In this document: piece by piece, positions 48,719 to 57,715 of the stretch
Numbering within the stretch: position 1 is the first letter of the stretch
Layout: every line of letters begins with the position of its first letter
Assembly (NCBI GenBank): GCA_022842065.1
Contig: JALHQH010000057.1
Span: 14,640-78,639 of the forward strand
Source of the DNA: Caldilineaceae bacterium
Lineage (GTDB): Bacteria; Chloroflexota; Anaerolineae; Caldilineales; Caldilineaceae
Direction of reading: 5' to 3'
Length of the DNA: 64,000 bases
Notes under the pieces: model-generated
Database searches by the model: none
Told to the model about the DNA's origin: nothing
What the model saw: the letters and a program-made list of their open reading frames with translations, nothing else
Position numbers and translations under genes: made by a program

Positions 48719-49579
48719 ATGGCAACAACAACCGTTCGTCCCATTTTACACAGTAGCCAACCACGACGACCGCGCTGGCTTTTGCAGCTTTTTTTGTTGA
48801 TCGCCGGGTTTTTTATGGGGTTGCCTTTTCTCGTCATGTTGCTTGGTTCGGTGATGCCCAAGGCCGATATTTTGCGCCGGAGTGTGGCGCTGGATCGATT
48901 GACGCTGCAAAACTATGTGGAAACCTTCCAGGCGATTCCTTTTGGACGCTATTATCTCAATAGCTTGATTGTTGCCACCACGACGACCGCCTTACAGATC
49001 CTCACCGCGTCGCTGGCGGCTTTTGCCTTTGGGCGGCTGCGTTTTAAGGGCCGCGAAGCGCTCTTTCTCCTCTACCTGGGCACGCTGATGATCCCCTTCC
49101 AGGTTACCATGATCCCCAACTTTATCATTACCTCGGCCCGCTACCTCAACCTGCACGACAGCTACTTGGGGTTGATTCTGCCTTCCGCCTTTAGTGCCTT
49201 TAGCGTCTTTCTGTTGCGCCAATATTTCCTGGGGTTGCCGCTCGATTACGATGAAGCGGCGCGCATGGATGGGGCGGGCAGCTTTCGCATCTGGTGGCAG
49301 GTGATCATGCCGCTCGCCGGCCCGATCTTAGCGACGTTGGCGATCTTCAACTTCCAGGGCGCGTGGAATGATTTCCTCTGGCCACTCGTCATCACCCGTT
49401 CACCCGAAATGCGCACCATCCCGATTGGGCTCAGCTCCTTTCAGGGCCAATTTAACACCGAATGGCACCTGCTCATGGCCGGCTCGGTGATCGCACTACT
49501 CCCCGTGTTGATTATTTATATCATCGGGCAGAATTGGTTTGTGCGGGGGATCACGTTGTCGGGGTTGGGTGGACGATAA
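48719..49579 (+). CDS. CUT1 sugar ABC transporter permease (MalG/UgpE type)
   Basis: A 286-residue permease with six transmembrane helices. The EAA motif is DYDEAARMDGAGSFRIWWQV, and the protein ends GQNWFVRGITLSGLGGR, a classic C-terminus of this subfamily. I prefer ATG 48719 because the N-terminus then begins with a short basic tail and helix 1. An in-frame ATG at 48668 would lie inside the repeat block, with a repeat-derived GGAGA as its ribosome site, and cannot be excluded. Confidence 0.9.
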   Translation: MATTTVRPILHSSQPRRPRWLLQLFLLIAGFFMGLPFLVMLLGSVMPKADILRRSVALDRLTLQNYVETFQAIPFGRYYLNSLIVATTTTALQILTASLAAFAFGRLRFKGREALFLLYLGTLMIPFQVTMIPNFIITSARYLNLHDSYLGLILPSAFSAFSVFLLRQYFLGLPLDYDEAARMDGAGSFRIWWQVIMPLAGPILATLAIFNFQGAWNDFLWPLVITRSPEMRTIPIGLSSFQGQFNTEWHLLMAGSVIALLPVLIIYIIGQNWFVRGITLSGLGGR

Positions 49580-49609
49580 CTTTCCCTTTCCACAGTATCG
49601 GAGAAATTG

Positions 49610-50635
49610 ATGTTAGAAGATATCACCATTGAGCGGTATAAAAGCCTTTTTCATGTTTCAGTTAAGCTAGAGCCACTTACTGTTTTGATTGGTCCTAATG
49701 GATCTGGAAAATCAAATATTTGTGAAGCAATTTTGTTTTTGTCTAAATTGCTTGAATGGATCGCCCAACAAAATAAGCCAAATGTTAGCTTGAATTTGGG
49801 AGCAGTGCGAGCAATTATACGAAATGTGTTTGGTGACATTAACCCTGCGTCTAAATTTTGGCGTGGGGAAGAAAAAGGAATGAAATTTTCGATAGGAATG
49901 CGTGATAATGTTTATGTGAGCAGATCTGTTACAGCCCCATCAGAATTTGTTGAACTTCCCGAACGAATTATCATTGAAAATTTGAAAACTGTTAAAATTT
50001 ACGATTTTAGCGCGACTTTGCTTGCACAACGTACTGGTCCAACGCGCTCTATGGAGCGTTCTGGGCAAGGAATTGCCTATGCTCTTGCCGACATCTTACT
50101 AAATGACCGCACAAAATTTGATGAACTTGAGAAGCGATTCATCGAACTTGTACCTAATATTGCTAGAATTCACTTGGAGAGACAAGCAGAAAATAACCAA
50201 TTTTCGTTGTTGCTGGGCGATAGACACTCTGATTATAAGATTCCTGCTACAGACATATCTGATGGCACTTTGCGACTCTTGGCTTTTCTGACAGCAATTT
50301 ATGAGGTAGAATCACCACAAATTATCTGTTTTGAAGAGCCTGAAAATGGAGTCCATCCCTGGTTATTAAATAAGCTTGTAGAATTGTTGACTATCGTAAC
50401 AACCGAAGGTATACGAGGAGAACCTATACAGGTAATTGTGACAACCCACTCCCCAGCATTTTTAGATTTAGTCGATCCAAGACAAGTTCGTGCTGTTGAA
50501 TTGGACGCGGCAGGAAAAACGAAACTTTATGAACTTCCGCTTGAACAAGCACGATTTCAAAAAGCTTTAGATGCATTTGATGGCTCATTAGGCGAACTCT
50601 GGTTTGTCAATATGTTCGGAGGGAATCCGGAATGA
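49610..50635 (+). CDS. AAA (AAA_15/21-type) ATPase, ABC-like head, of a two-gene defence-like pair
   Basis: A 341-residue ATPase of the RecF/OLD-like group. Walker A is VLIGPNGSGKSNICEAILF (residues 24-42), the signature/Q-loop area DISDGTLRLLAFLTAIYEV, and Walker B CFEEPENGVHPWLLNKLVEL, followed by VIVTTHSPAFLDL with the switch His. The middle region is short, without a long coiled coil. The next gene overlaps by 4 bp and encodes a TOPRIM-like protein. ATPase/TOPRIM pairs include OLD, AbiL and PARIS-type phage-defence systems. Coding DNA is far more AT-rich than both flanks, a sign of recent transfer. A GGAGA site precedes the ATG. Confidence 0.87.
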   Translation: MLEDITIERYKSLFHVSVKLEPLTVLIGPNGSGKSNICEAILFLSKLLEWIAQQNKPNVSLNLGAVRAIIRNVFGDINPASKFWRGEEKGMKFSIGMRDNVYVSRSVTAPSEFVELPERIIIENLKTVKIYDFSATLLAQRTGPTRSMERSGQGIAYALADILLNDRTKFDELEKRFIELVPNIARIHLERQAENNQFSLLLGDRHSDYKIPATDISDGTLRLLAFLTAIYEVESPQIICFEEPENGVHPWLLNKLVELLTIVTTEGIRGEPIQVIVTTHSPAFLDLVDPRQVRAVELDAAGKTKLYELPLEQARFQKALDAFDGSLGELWFVNMFGGNPE

Positions 50636-51405
50636 CAATCGGTGTCCGTATTGGATTGATTTCAGAAGGTGAAGCCGAACTAGGTACCAGCGTCCCATTT
50701 TTATATGATCCAAAGCAAGGCGGTACACCTATTGATCATTCCCAAGAAGGGGCATTACATACTTTAATTAGACGAGAGCTAACAGCCGTTGGATTTCCCA
50801 ATTGTGTATTTATTCATCGACATCCTACTCCACGTGATAATCTAATGCGGTATCGCATGGGATATTCTGTTATCGAAAAGCGGTATCTTCAGCAAACAAT
50901 AATCGCATGGAAACCACAAGAAATTGATATCATTGTTGTAGTTGTGGACGAGGATAGTGATGTTGCAACTCGCACGAGACAATTGGAAGTGGCAAAAACT
51001 ATTGTAGAAGCTAATCATTTGGATGAGCAAGGGAATACCATTGAGAATGGTCACGTCATCGCCGTCGCAATTAAGACTTTTGATACGTGGTTAATATCTG
51101 ATATACAAGCGGTTGAACAATTGTTGCAGATATCGTTGCCTGCGGATTTGCCTGATGACTTTGAAGAGTTATCCAGTGATACAAAATCTCCCACTCATGC
51201 CAAAAACATCTTTGATAACGCAGTAGATAATTCAGATTATGTGCCCCTTGAACCAAGGGTAAAAAATCGTAATCTTGAAGCACGCTGGGCAGTTGCACAG
51301 ATGGTAGATCTAGACATAATCAAAAAAAGATGTAAACGTGGATATCTTGTATTCACAAACTTGCTGCTTAATGTCGTTTCAGCTTTCTTTTCGGACAAAG
51401 GGTGA
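50632..51405 (+). CDS. TOPRIM-like DUF4276-type protein, partner of the AAA ATPase
   Basis: A 257-residue protein. GLISEGEAELG near residue 8 gives the first acidic motif, and DIIVVVVDEDSDVATRTRQL near residue 103 gives the DxD motif of a TOPRIM-like nuclease fold. VIAVAIKTFDTWLISDIQAV is typical of DUF4276/RloG-like families. It starts within the stop of the ATPase gene (ATGA overlap), so the two are translationally coupled. In related pairs the ATPase senses infection and the TOPRIM protein cleaves nucleic acid such as tRNA. That role is inferred here by analogy. AT-rich like its partner. Confidence 0.78.
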   Translation: MTIGVRIGLISEGEAELGTSVPFLYDPKQGGTPIDHSQEGALHTLIRRELTAVGFPNCVFIHRHPTPRDNLMRYRMGYSVIEKRYLQQTIIAWKPQEIDIIVVVVDEDSDVATRTRQLEVAKTIVEANHLDEQGNTIENGHVIAVAIKTFDTWLISDIQAVEQLLQISLPADLPDDFEELSSDTKSPTHAKNIFDNAVDNSDYVPLEPRVKNRNLEARWAVAQMVDLDIIKKRCKRGYLVFTNLLLNVVSAFFSDKG

Positions 51406-51524
51406 AAATGACAGCTTAATTTTTTTCCCATCTTACGCCGTCAAACTCCTCGAAAACTTGCATTCGCACAAAAGTTCTGGTTTGATAGGGGCAGCACATT
51501 TTACTAACCCGAAGGAACCCGCCC

Positions 51525-52142
51525 ATGATCGACCTGAACAACATTACCATCGGCAAGATCGTCAAATCAAATACCCACATTGACTACATCTGCCAGATCT
51601 ATGGCCCCAATGAAGACAAGTATACGCCCGAGCCGATTGACTACTCCTTTGGCACCTTTGTCAGCATCAAGCTGGAGAATACCAATGGCGGGGTGGATCG
51701 GCTGATCGGCGTGATTTACAACACGCTGCTGGTCAATCCCGACTTTGGCAACCTCGGCCCGCGCCTGAGTCCACGTACCGAGTTAGAGGTCTTTGCGCCC
51801 GACTATCTGGCTGAAACCGCCATACTGGTTGGGGTGATCATGCTTGGTTGGTATGACACCGCCGGCTACTATTTTCAGGGCATTCCTGCCTTGGCTGCTG
51901 CTGTCAACAGTGTCGTCCAATGTCTGGATGAGCAGGAACTTTACAACTTTCACTGTGACGATGACGATCAGCCCTGCCTGCGCTACATGCCGATCCTGCT
52001 CGCCCAGCGCGACCCACTCGTACCCCAATTGCTGATGACGGTGATCGACCGTTTGGGCAATCTTTTTCCCAATAGCCGTCGTCAACTGTTGGTGATGCGC
52101 AATAATTTGGCGTGGAAGAGTATTGTCCAGCCGGCGGGGTAA
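51525..52142 (+). CDS. HAS-barrel-like protein, unknown function
   Basis: A 205-residue protein whose first 100 residues (NITIGKIVKSNTHIDYICQI, SFGTFVSIKLEN, RLIGVIYNTLLVNPDFGNLG) look like the HAS barrel found at the N-terminus of HerA translocases. The HerA gene 4.4 kb downstream begins with the same kind of domain. The C-terminal half (AETAILVGVIMLGWYDTAGY, RQLLVMRNNLAWKSI) is not recognised. It may be the HerA partner subunit of this island, taking the place usually held by NurA. GC content returns to the genomic level here, so it marks the end of the AT-rich insert. Confidence 0.6.
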   Translation: MIDLNNITIGKIVKSNTHIDYICQIYGPNEDKYTPEPIDYSFGTFVSIKLENTNGGVDRLIGVIYNTLLVNPDFGNLGPRLSPRTELEVFAPDYLAETAILVGVIMLGWYDTAGYYFQGIPALAAAVNSVVQCLDEQELYNFHCDDDDQPCLRYMPILLAQRDPLVPQLLMTVIDRLGNLFPNSRRQLLVMRNNLAWKSIVQPAG

Positions 52143-52165
52143 GCCCTCAACCCTTGGGAGGAAAG

Positions 52166-52936
52166 ATGAAATCCACCATCCAGACCCGTCTTGATGAAAT
52201 CGAACAAACCGAACAGGTCCGCATCTTCTTCGCCTGTGAATCGGGCAGTCGCGCGTGGGGCTTCCCCTCGGCGGACAGCGATTACGATGTGCGCTTTCTT
52301 TATGTCCATCCCATTGATTGGTACCTTCAGATCGACGAAGGGCGCGATGTGATCGAGCGGCCGCTTGACCAAAATCTGGACATTAATGGCTGGGATCTCA
52401 AGAAAGCCTTGCACCTCTTTCGCAAATCCAACCCGCCGCTGATGGAATGGCTTGGCTCGCCGATTGTCTACCGTGAAGTCACCACGATCGCGCAGCAGTT
52501 GCGGGCGTTAACCGCGGTCTTCTATTCGCCGGTGGCCAGCACCTATCACTACTTGCAGATGGGGCGGCGCAATTTTAAGGAATATCTCCACGGCGAGGAA
52601 GTCTGGGTTAAAAAATATTTTTATGTGCTGCGCCCCTTGCTGGCTGCGCGTTGGGTCGAAGCCGGCTATGGCGTTGTTCCCACCGAATTTGGCATCTTGG
52701 TGGACCGCCTGATTACCGATGCGGAATTACGGCGCGCCATCGATGACTTGATCGCTCAGAAGCGCGCCGGAGCCGAGTTGGACGCCGGGCGACGGATCGA
52801 GCCGATTAGCCGCTATATTGAGCAAGAGTTGATCCGCTGGGAAAACCAGCCTGTCCCGACCGTCACTGGGCATGGCGAGACTGCGGCGTTGAATCGCCTG
52901 TTTCGTGAAGCACTGCGTGAGGTGTGGGGTGATTAA
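52166..52936 (+). CDS. YcgL/RlaP-type nucleotidyltransferase
   Basis: A 256-residue pol-beta-superfamily protein. ACESGSRAWGFPSADSDYDV near residue 20 contains the GS motif and the two metal-binding Asp residues; RFLYVHPIDWYLQI follows. The family (PF10127, B. subtilis YcgL) is linked to RNA repair or tRNA-modifying contexts. The ATG at 52166 follows GGGAGGA. It lies in the same direction as the HAS-barrel gene with a 23-bp gap. Confidence 0.83.
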   Translation: MKSTIQTRLDEIEQTEQVRIFFACESGSRAWGFPSADSDYDVRFLYVHPIDWYLQIDEGRDVIERPLDQNLDINGWDLKKALHLFRKSNPPLMEWLGSPIVYREVTTIAQQLRALTAVFYSPVASTYHYLQMGRRNFKEYLHGEEVWVKKYFYVLRPLLAARWVEAGYGVVPTEFGILVDRLITDAELRRAIDDLIAQKRAGAELDAGRRIEPISRYIEQELIRWENQPVPTVTGHGETAALNRLFREALREVWGD

Positions 52937-52994
52937 GCGGCGTGCTAGATTGTAAACTCAGATCGAAAATTGTGCTATCCCCAATGAGGCAACA

Positions 52995-53264
52995 ATGCCA
53001 GAATTATCAAGATTTCATGGCCTGATCATACGCATGTTCGTGGAGCAGGGAGAACGTCATCATTTACCCCATTTTCATGTATATTATCAGGATAGTGTGG
53101 TGACTTATTCGATTGATCCAGTTGAATCTTTACGCGGTTCTTTACCGATTCGCCAGCGTCGTCTAGTGGAAGCATGGGCCGAACTTCACCAAGCTGAATT
53201 GATGCATAACTGGGAGCAATCACAACAGCACTTCGCAGTGACAAAAATTGCACCATTACGCTAG
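52995..53264 (+). CDS. DUF4160 protein
   Basis: An 89-residue protein. RFHGLIIRMFVEQGERHHLP and HFHVYYQDSVVTYSIDP are the DUF4160 core, and LVEAWAELHQAELMHNWE its C-terminal helix. Genes of this family are regularly followed by a DUF2442 gene, as here, and the pair behaves like a toxin-antitoxin module in position and size. The function is unproven. Confidence 0.83.
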   Translation: MPELSRFHGLIIRMFVEQGERHHLPHFHVYYQDSVVTYSIDPVESLRGSLPIRQRRLVEAWAELHQAELMHNWEQSQQHFAVTKIAPLR

Positions 53265-53299
53265 ACTTGCGTAAGCTTAAAATAGTAATTGGAGGGAAA

Positions 53300-53611
53300 A
53301 TGTCAACAGGAACCTTTGTGCATGAATTATACCGAGTAACTGCATTCGAGATTGTTGCGCCCTATACGCTACACATTACCTTTGATGATAAGAGTGCACA
53401 AACCATCAATTTCGAGCCGATGCTCTATGGTCCCATTTATGGCCCATTGCGCAATATTGACCTGTTTAATCAAGTGCGGCTTGATGAAGAAGTCTTTACG
53501 CTTGTTTGGCCCACTGATGCCGACTTTGATCCCGAAACGCTGCGCAATTGGCTGGATTATAAGGATGTATGGATTGAACGGGCCAAACGTTGGCAACAGG
53601 TGCCGGCTTGA
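53300..53611 (+). CDS. DUF2442 protein
   Basis: A 103-residue protein with the DUF2442 pattern: YTLHITFDDKSAQTINFEPM, PIYGPLRNIDLFNQVRLDEE and FTLVWPTDADFDPETLRNW. The ATG at 53300 has GGAGGG only 3 bp upstream; a TTG at 53267 in frame would add 11 basic residues. It is the partner of the DUF4160 gene 33 bp upstream. Confidence 0.82.
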   Translation: MSTGTFVHELYRVTAFEIVAPYTLHITFDDKSAQTINFEPMLYGPIYGPLRNIDLFNQVRLDEEVFTLVWPTDADFDPETLRNWLDYKDVWIERAKRWQQVPA

Positions 53612-53613
53612 TT

Positions 53614-54852
53614 ATGACCCAATCCATCCGCCCCAACTACGGCCACGGCTGTTTTGCCGACCTGCCCAACTTGCTCCAATCGTGCCTGACCGATCAGCCT
53701 GCACCGACTGGCCTTAATGGCATTCCCGACGGGTTGCTGGGCAAGTACGACACGGTCATCCTGCTCATGATCGACGCCTTTGGTTGGCAGCTTTTCCAGC
53801 GCTTTGCCGACCGCCATCCCTTTCTGCACGACTTCGTGCAACAGGCGACCGTCGCCCAGTGGACTTCACAATTTCCCTCGACCACGGCGGCCCATGTCAC
53901 CTGTATCCACACTGGGTTGACGCCCAGCCAGAGTGGTGTCTTTGAGTGGGAATATTACGACCCGGCGGCCGACGCCACGGTGACGCCGCTGCTCTTTTCG
54001 TATGGCGGCCAATTTGGGCGCGATGCCTTGCAAAAGGCCGGGGTGAAGGCTGAACAGCTTTATCCGGCGCAGAGTTTGCACCAGCAGTTGCACGCACAGG
54101 GTATCGCCACCCATGTCTTTCAGCACCGCGAATATACGCCATCAACTTACACCGATTGGGTTTGTCGCGGGGCGGAGATGCACCCCTATACTACCCTGGC
54201 GGAAGCCTTTTACAATTTGCGCCAGACGGTGCAGCAGGCAGCCAAGCCGGCCTATTACTTTCTCTATTTCGACAAAATCGACGCGCTCTCTCACTACTAT
54301 GGCCCCGATTCACGGCAGGTGGAAACAGAGGTCGAAGCGTTTCTCTTTCTGTTGGAAAAGGCTTTGATCAAGCCTGGGCAAAAGGAATTCCACAAGACGC
54401 TTTTACTCCTCACCGCTGATCATGGGCAGATGGGGGTGAACCCCCAAGCGACCGTCTATCTCAACACCGATCCGCGCTTTGCCGGGTTGGACCGCTATCT
54501 GCGCCGCAACCGCAAAGACGAGTTGATCGGCCCTGGCGGTTCGGCACGCGACTACTTCCTCTATGTGAAGGATGAAGCGGTGGACGAAGCGCACGCTTTT
54601 CTAGCTGAACGTTTAGCTGGCCTTGCTGACGTGCGCCACGTCCGGCCCATGATCGACGAAGGCTACTTTGGGCCGCTGCCCGCGTCGCCAAATTTCCTGG
54701 CGCGGGTGAGTAACCTGGTGATTCTACCCCATGCCGAACAGACCGTCTGGTGGTATGAAAAGGGGCGTTATAGTATGCACTTTTACGGCATGCACGGCGG
54801 ACTGAGCCCACAGGAGATGGCGATTCCCCTCTGTCTGCTGGGATTTGATTGA
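53614..54852 (+). CDS. Alkaline-phosphatase-superfamily phosphodiesterase (NPP type)
   Basis: A 412-residue metal-dependent enzyme of the type I phosphodiesterase / nucleotide pyrophosphatase family. The metal ligand Asp54 lies in VILLMIDAFGW, the nucleophile Thr about residue 90 in QFPSTTAAHVTCIHTG, further ligands in DKIDALSHYYGPDS and LLLTADHGQMGVNP, and the last His in GMHGGLSPQEMAIPL. No signal peptide is present, so it acts inside the cell. Members hydrolyse nucleotides or phosphodiesters. Together with the HAS-barrel and HerA genes it could be a nucleotide-cleaving effector. The start overlaps nothing, and the ribosome site is weak. Confidence 0.83.
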   Translation: MTQSIRPNYGHGCFADLPNLLQSCLTDQPAPTGLNGIPDGLLGKYDTVILLMIDAFGWQLFQRFADRHPFLHDFVQQATVAQWTSQFPSTTAAHVTCIHTGLTPSQSGVFEWEYYDPAADATVTPLLFSYGGQFGRDALQKAGVKAEQLYPAQSLHQQLHAQGIATHVFQHREYTPSTYTDWVCRGAEMHPYTTLAEAFYNLRQTVQQAAKPAYYFLYFDKIDALSHYYGPDSRQVETEVEAFLFLLEKALIKPGQKEFHKTLLLLTADHGQMGVNPQATVYLNTDPRFAGLDRYLRRNRKDELIGPGGSARDYFLYVKDEAVDEAHAFLAERLAGLADVRHVRPMIDEGYFGPLPASPNFLARVSNLVILPHAEQTVWWYEKGRYSMHFYGMHGGLSPQEMAIPLCLLGFD

Positions 54853-54885
54853 TTATATTCAGGATCAAGGATACAATAGAGCGAA

Positions 54886-55929
54886 ATGGTAGATCAACTC
54901 TCAGCGACATCGGCAGATTACCTTCAATTGCTACAGCGTCTAACCGAACAAATTCGCTTAGCACAGATCCGCGCTGCGCTCTCTGTTAACCAAGAACTTG
55001 TGCTACTCTACTGGCACATCGGTCAGGAAATTTTGTTGCGCCAACGACAACAAGGCTGGGGGGCGAAGGTGATCGATCAACTCGCTCATGATCTACACCG
55101 TGAATTCCCTACAATGAAAGGGTTTTCTGCGCGTAATCTCAAATACATGCGCACCTTTGCAGAAGCATGGCCTGACCAAACAATTGTGCAACAGGTTGTT
55201 GCACAATTGCCCTGGGGTCACAGTGTACGTTTACTGGAACATACCAAAAATCCTGCGGAACGTCTTTGGTACGCCCGCCAGACGATTCAATATGGCTGGA
55301 GTCGTAACATTCTTATCCATCAAATTCAAAGTGGGCTACATCTACGCCAAGGTAGCGCGCAAACTAATTTTGCGCGTACGCTGCCTGCACCACAATCAGA
55401 ATTAGCCCAGCAGATCCTGAAAGATCCGTATAACTTTGATTTTCTTGATTTGGGTATTGAGGCACATGAACGCGATTTAGAGCGTGCTTTGCTACAACAT
55501 CTACAGCAATTTCTGCTTGAACTGGGTGTTGGTTTTGCCTTTGTCGGTAGCCAGGTGCATCTAGAAGTCGGCGAACGGGACTTTTATCTAGACATGCTGT
55601 TCTATCACCTGAAGTTACGCTGCTTTGCCGTAATTGATCTCAAGATTGGCGATTTTGAACCAGAACATGCCGGCAAAATGAATTTTTACCTTTCTGCCGT
55701 GGATGATCAGTTGCGCCATCCTGATGACCAACCAAGCATTGGCTTGATCTTATGCCGTAGCAAGGATCGTGTGATTGCTGAATATGCTTTACGCGATCTA
55801 AATAAACCCATTGGAATATCTGCCTATCAATTGACCCAGGCGTTGCCGGAACAGTATCACGGTAGCCTCCCGACAATTGAACAACTAGAAGCAGAACTAA
55901 GTACATCAGCAATGGGAAACGAGGAGTAA
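54886..55929 (+). CDS. DUF1016 (YhcG) family PD-(D/E)XK nuclease
   Basis: A 347-residue protein. The N-terminal DUF1016 helical part contains LYWHIGQEILLRQRQQGWGA and MKGFSARNLKYMRTFAEAWP. The C-terminal nuclease domain has RDFYLDMLFYHLKLRCFAVI then DLKIGDFEPEHAGKMNFYL, giving the D...DLK catalytic pattern. The family occurs in restriction and defence islands. It lies 7 bp upstream of the HerA gene in the same direction, so both are probably expressed from one message. Confidence 0.9.
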   Translation: MVDQLSATSADYLQLLQRLTEQIRLAQIRAALSVNQELVLLYWHIGQEILLRQRQQGWGAKVIDQLAHDLHREFPTMKGFSARNLKYMRTFAEAWPDQTIVQQVVAQLPWGHSVRLLEHTKNPAERLWYARQTIQYGWSRNILIHQIQSGLHLRQGSAQTNFARTLPAPQSELAQQILKDPYNFDFLDLGIEAHERDLERALLQHLQQFLLELGVGFAFVGSQVHLEVGERDFYLDMLFYHLKLRCFAVIDLKIGDFEPEHAGKMNFYLSAVDDQLRHPDDQPSIGLILCRSKDRVIAEYALRDLNKPIGISAYQLTQALPEQYHGSLPTIEQLEAELSTSAMGNEE

Positions 55930-55936
55930 CTTATCC

Positions 55937-57616
55937 GTGGTAGAGTGTATCGGCACCGTCAAAGGACCAGGGGAAACCCCTCACGAATTCACCTTTATCG
56001 CGCCCGACCCTGAACGGCGGGTCAAACATGGTGAGTTTGTCTATTACATGACCGAGGTTGATGGCGAGGAACGCCAGATCATTGGTCGCGTCACTGCGCG
56101 CATGTCGGTTAAGCTCTTTCCCGACAGCTTTATGGCCGACCCTTCGGTCTCGCCCACGCAGATTGCCGCGCTGCTTGGCTATGACAGCGATGCCAGCGAA
56201 CTCTTTGAAATTACGGTCGCCGTCCTGGGCTACCACAGCCCGGCCATGGGTGACTTTATTAACCCGCGCGTGCCCCCCGCTGGTGGCTCGCAGGTCTTTA
56301 TTGCCGAAGATGAACTGCTCACCCAGGTGCTCAGCAAACGGAAACAGGGGGAACGGGGCAGTGCTTTTCTCGGCAGCCTGCTCAGCCGCACACCCGATGC
56401 CGTACCAGTCGCGCTGGATGTCAAGGGTTTTACCAGCACGCATTTGGCCATCATTGCCAGTACGGGGAGCGGGAAAAGTTATCTAGCCGGCGTGCTGCTC
56501 GAAGAGTTGATGATGCCCTACAACCGCGCCGCGGTGATGATCATCGACCCCCATGGCGAATATGGCACCTTGCAGGAGATGCAGAATATTGCCGCCTTTA
56601 GCGAGGGGAATTACAAGCCCAAGGTGCGCGTCTTTCGTCCCGATGATGTGCGCGTGCGTATTGACAGCCTTTCGATTGCTGATCTGCGCTATCTGCTGCC
56701 CAACCTGTCCGAGAAGATGCAATACCAGTTGAGCCGCGCCTATGGTTTTGCCCAGCGCAGCTTTAAGGGGGGTGTCTATACCTTGGAGCAACTGCTCTAC
56801 GCCGTGCGCCAGACCGCCGAGGGCAAAAAGAGTGGCGACGACGAAGATAGTTTTGACAGCGAAGATGATCCGACCACCGGCGCGCTGGTCTGGCGCCTGC
56901 ATGCGGTGCTCAACAACAGCCGCATTTTTAACGATTTTGAAAACTTGGAACTGGACGAACTCTTCCGCCCCGGTCAGTGTACGGTGCTGCAACTCAACGA
57001 GGTGGATCAGCGCGAACAGCAGGTGATCGCGGCGACCATGTTGCGCCGCGTCTACCAGGCGCGCCTCGACACGACCAAAGGCAAGGTTGACCGTGGCGAC
57101 AAAAACTATGTTCCCTTTCCCGTCTTCTGCCTGATCGAAGAGGCGCACAACTACGCGCCCGCCGCCGCCGATGCGGTCAGCACCGATGTGCTCAAGACGA
57201 TCCTCAGCGAAGGGCGCAAATTTGGGGTGAGTGTTGGGCTGATCTCCCAGCGCCCCGGCAAACTTGACGCCGATGTGCTCAGCCAATGTATGACCCAGTG
57301 TATCATGCGTATCACCAACCCGATTGACCAGAACCGGATTGCCGAGTCGGTGGAAAGTGTGGGCCGCGACCTGCTCAAAGAACTGCCCAGTCTGAGCAAA
57401 GGGCAGGTGATTATCAGCGGAGCCGGCGTCAACACACCGGTGATGTTACGCGTCCGCGCCCGGTTGACCAAACATGGTGGCCAGGATATCGACGCCCCAA
57501 ATGAGTGGATGGCGTGGTTTGACAATGGCAGCGAAAGTATCGCTGCCCGTGACGGCGCCCTCTTTGCCGAGCGCGACGTGCCGCGCGAGGAGGATGGGGA
57601 TCTGTTGTGGGCTTGA
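55937..57616 (+). CDS. HerA-type DNA translocase with HAS barrel
   Basis: A 559-residue RecA-fold hexameric pump. Residues 1-105 form the HAS barrel (ECIGTVKGPGETPHEFTFIA). Walker A IIASTGSGKSYLAGVLLEEL contains Lys180, then MIIDPHGEYGTLQEM, Walker B CLIEEAHNYAPAAADA and VGLISQRPGKLDADVLSQCM. The usual partner of HerA is the nuclease NurA, and no NurA gene is nearby. Candidates for a partner are the DUF1016 nuclease immediately upstream and the HAS-barrel protein at 51.5 kb. It starts with GTG after GAGGAG. Similar stand-alone HerA proteins take part in phage defence with nuclease effectors. Confidence 0.9.
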   Translation: MVECIGTVKGPGETPHEFTFIAPDPERRVKHGEFVYYMTEVDGEERQIIGRVTARMSVKLFPDSFMADPSVSPTQIAALLGYDSDASELFEITVAVLGYHSPAMGDFINPRVPPAGGSQVFIAEDELLTQVLSKRKQGERGSAFLGSLLSRTPDAVPVALDVKGFTSTHLAIIASTGSGKSYLAGVLLEELMMPYNRAAVMIIDPHGEYGTLQEMQNIAAFSEGNYKPKVRVFRPDDVRVRIDSLSIADLRYLLPNLSEKMQYQLSRAYGFAQRSFKGGVYTLEQLLYAVRQTAEGKKSGDDEDSFDSEDDPTTGALVWRLHAVLNNSRIFNDFENLELDELFRPGQCTVLQLNEVDQREQQVIAATMLRRVYQARLDTTKGKVDRGDKNYVPFPVFCLIEEAHNYAPAAADAVSTDVLKTILSEGRKFGVSVGLISQRPGKLDADVLSQCMTQCIMRITNPIDQNRIAESVESVGRDLLKELPSLSKGQVIISGAGVNTPVMLRVRARLTKHGGQDIDAPNEWMAWFDNGSESIAARDGALFAERDVPREEDGDLLWA

Positions 57617-57692
57617 TCTTATGGATGCGGTCCAGCGATTGTTGTTGTCTCGTACGCGCCGTTAGCTTCCTCAGCGTATAACGTGGGTATGG

Positions 57693-57715
57693 TATAATTC
57701 TAGAAGGATTCTAGA
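57693..57715 (+). promoter_or_regulatory. -10 box with adjoining operator palindrome of the PIN toxin-antitoxin operon
   Basis: A perfect TATAAT (57693-57698) is followed at once by TCTAGAA-N3-TTCTAGA (57699-57715). A repressor bound there would block the transcription start, as in autoregulated VapBC operons. No good -35 box is visible. Confidence 0.6.
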
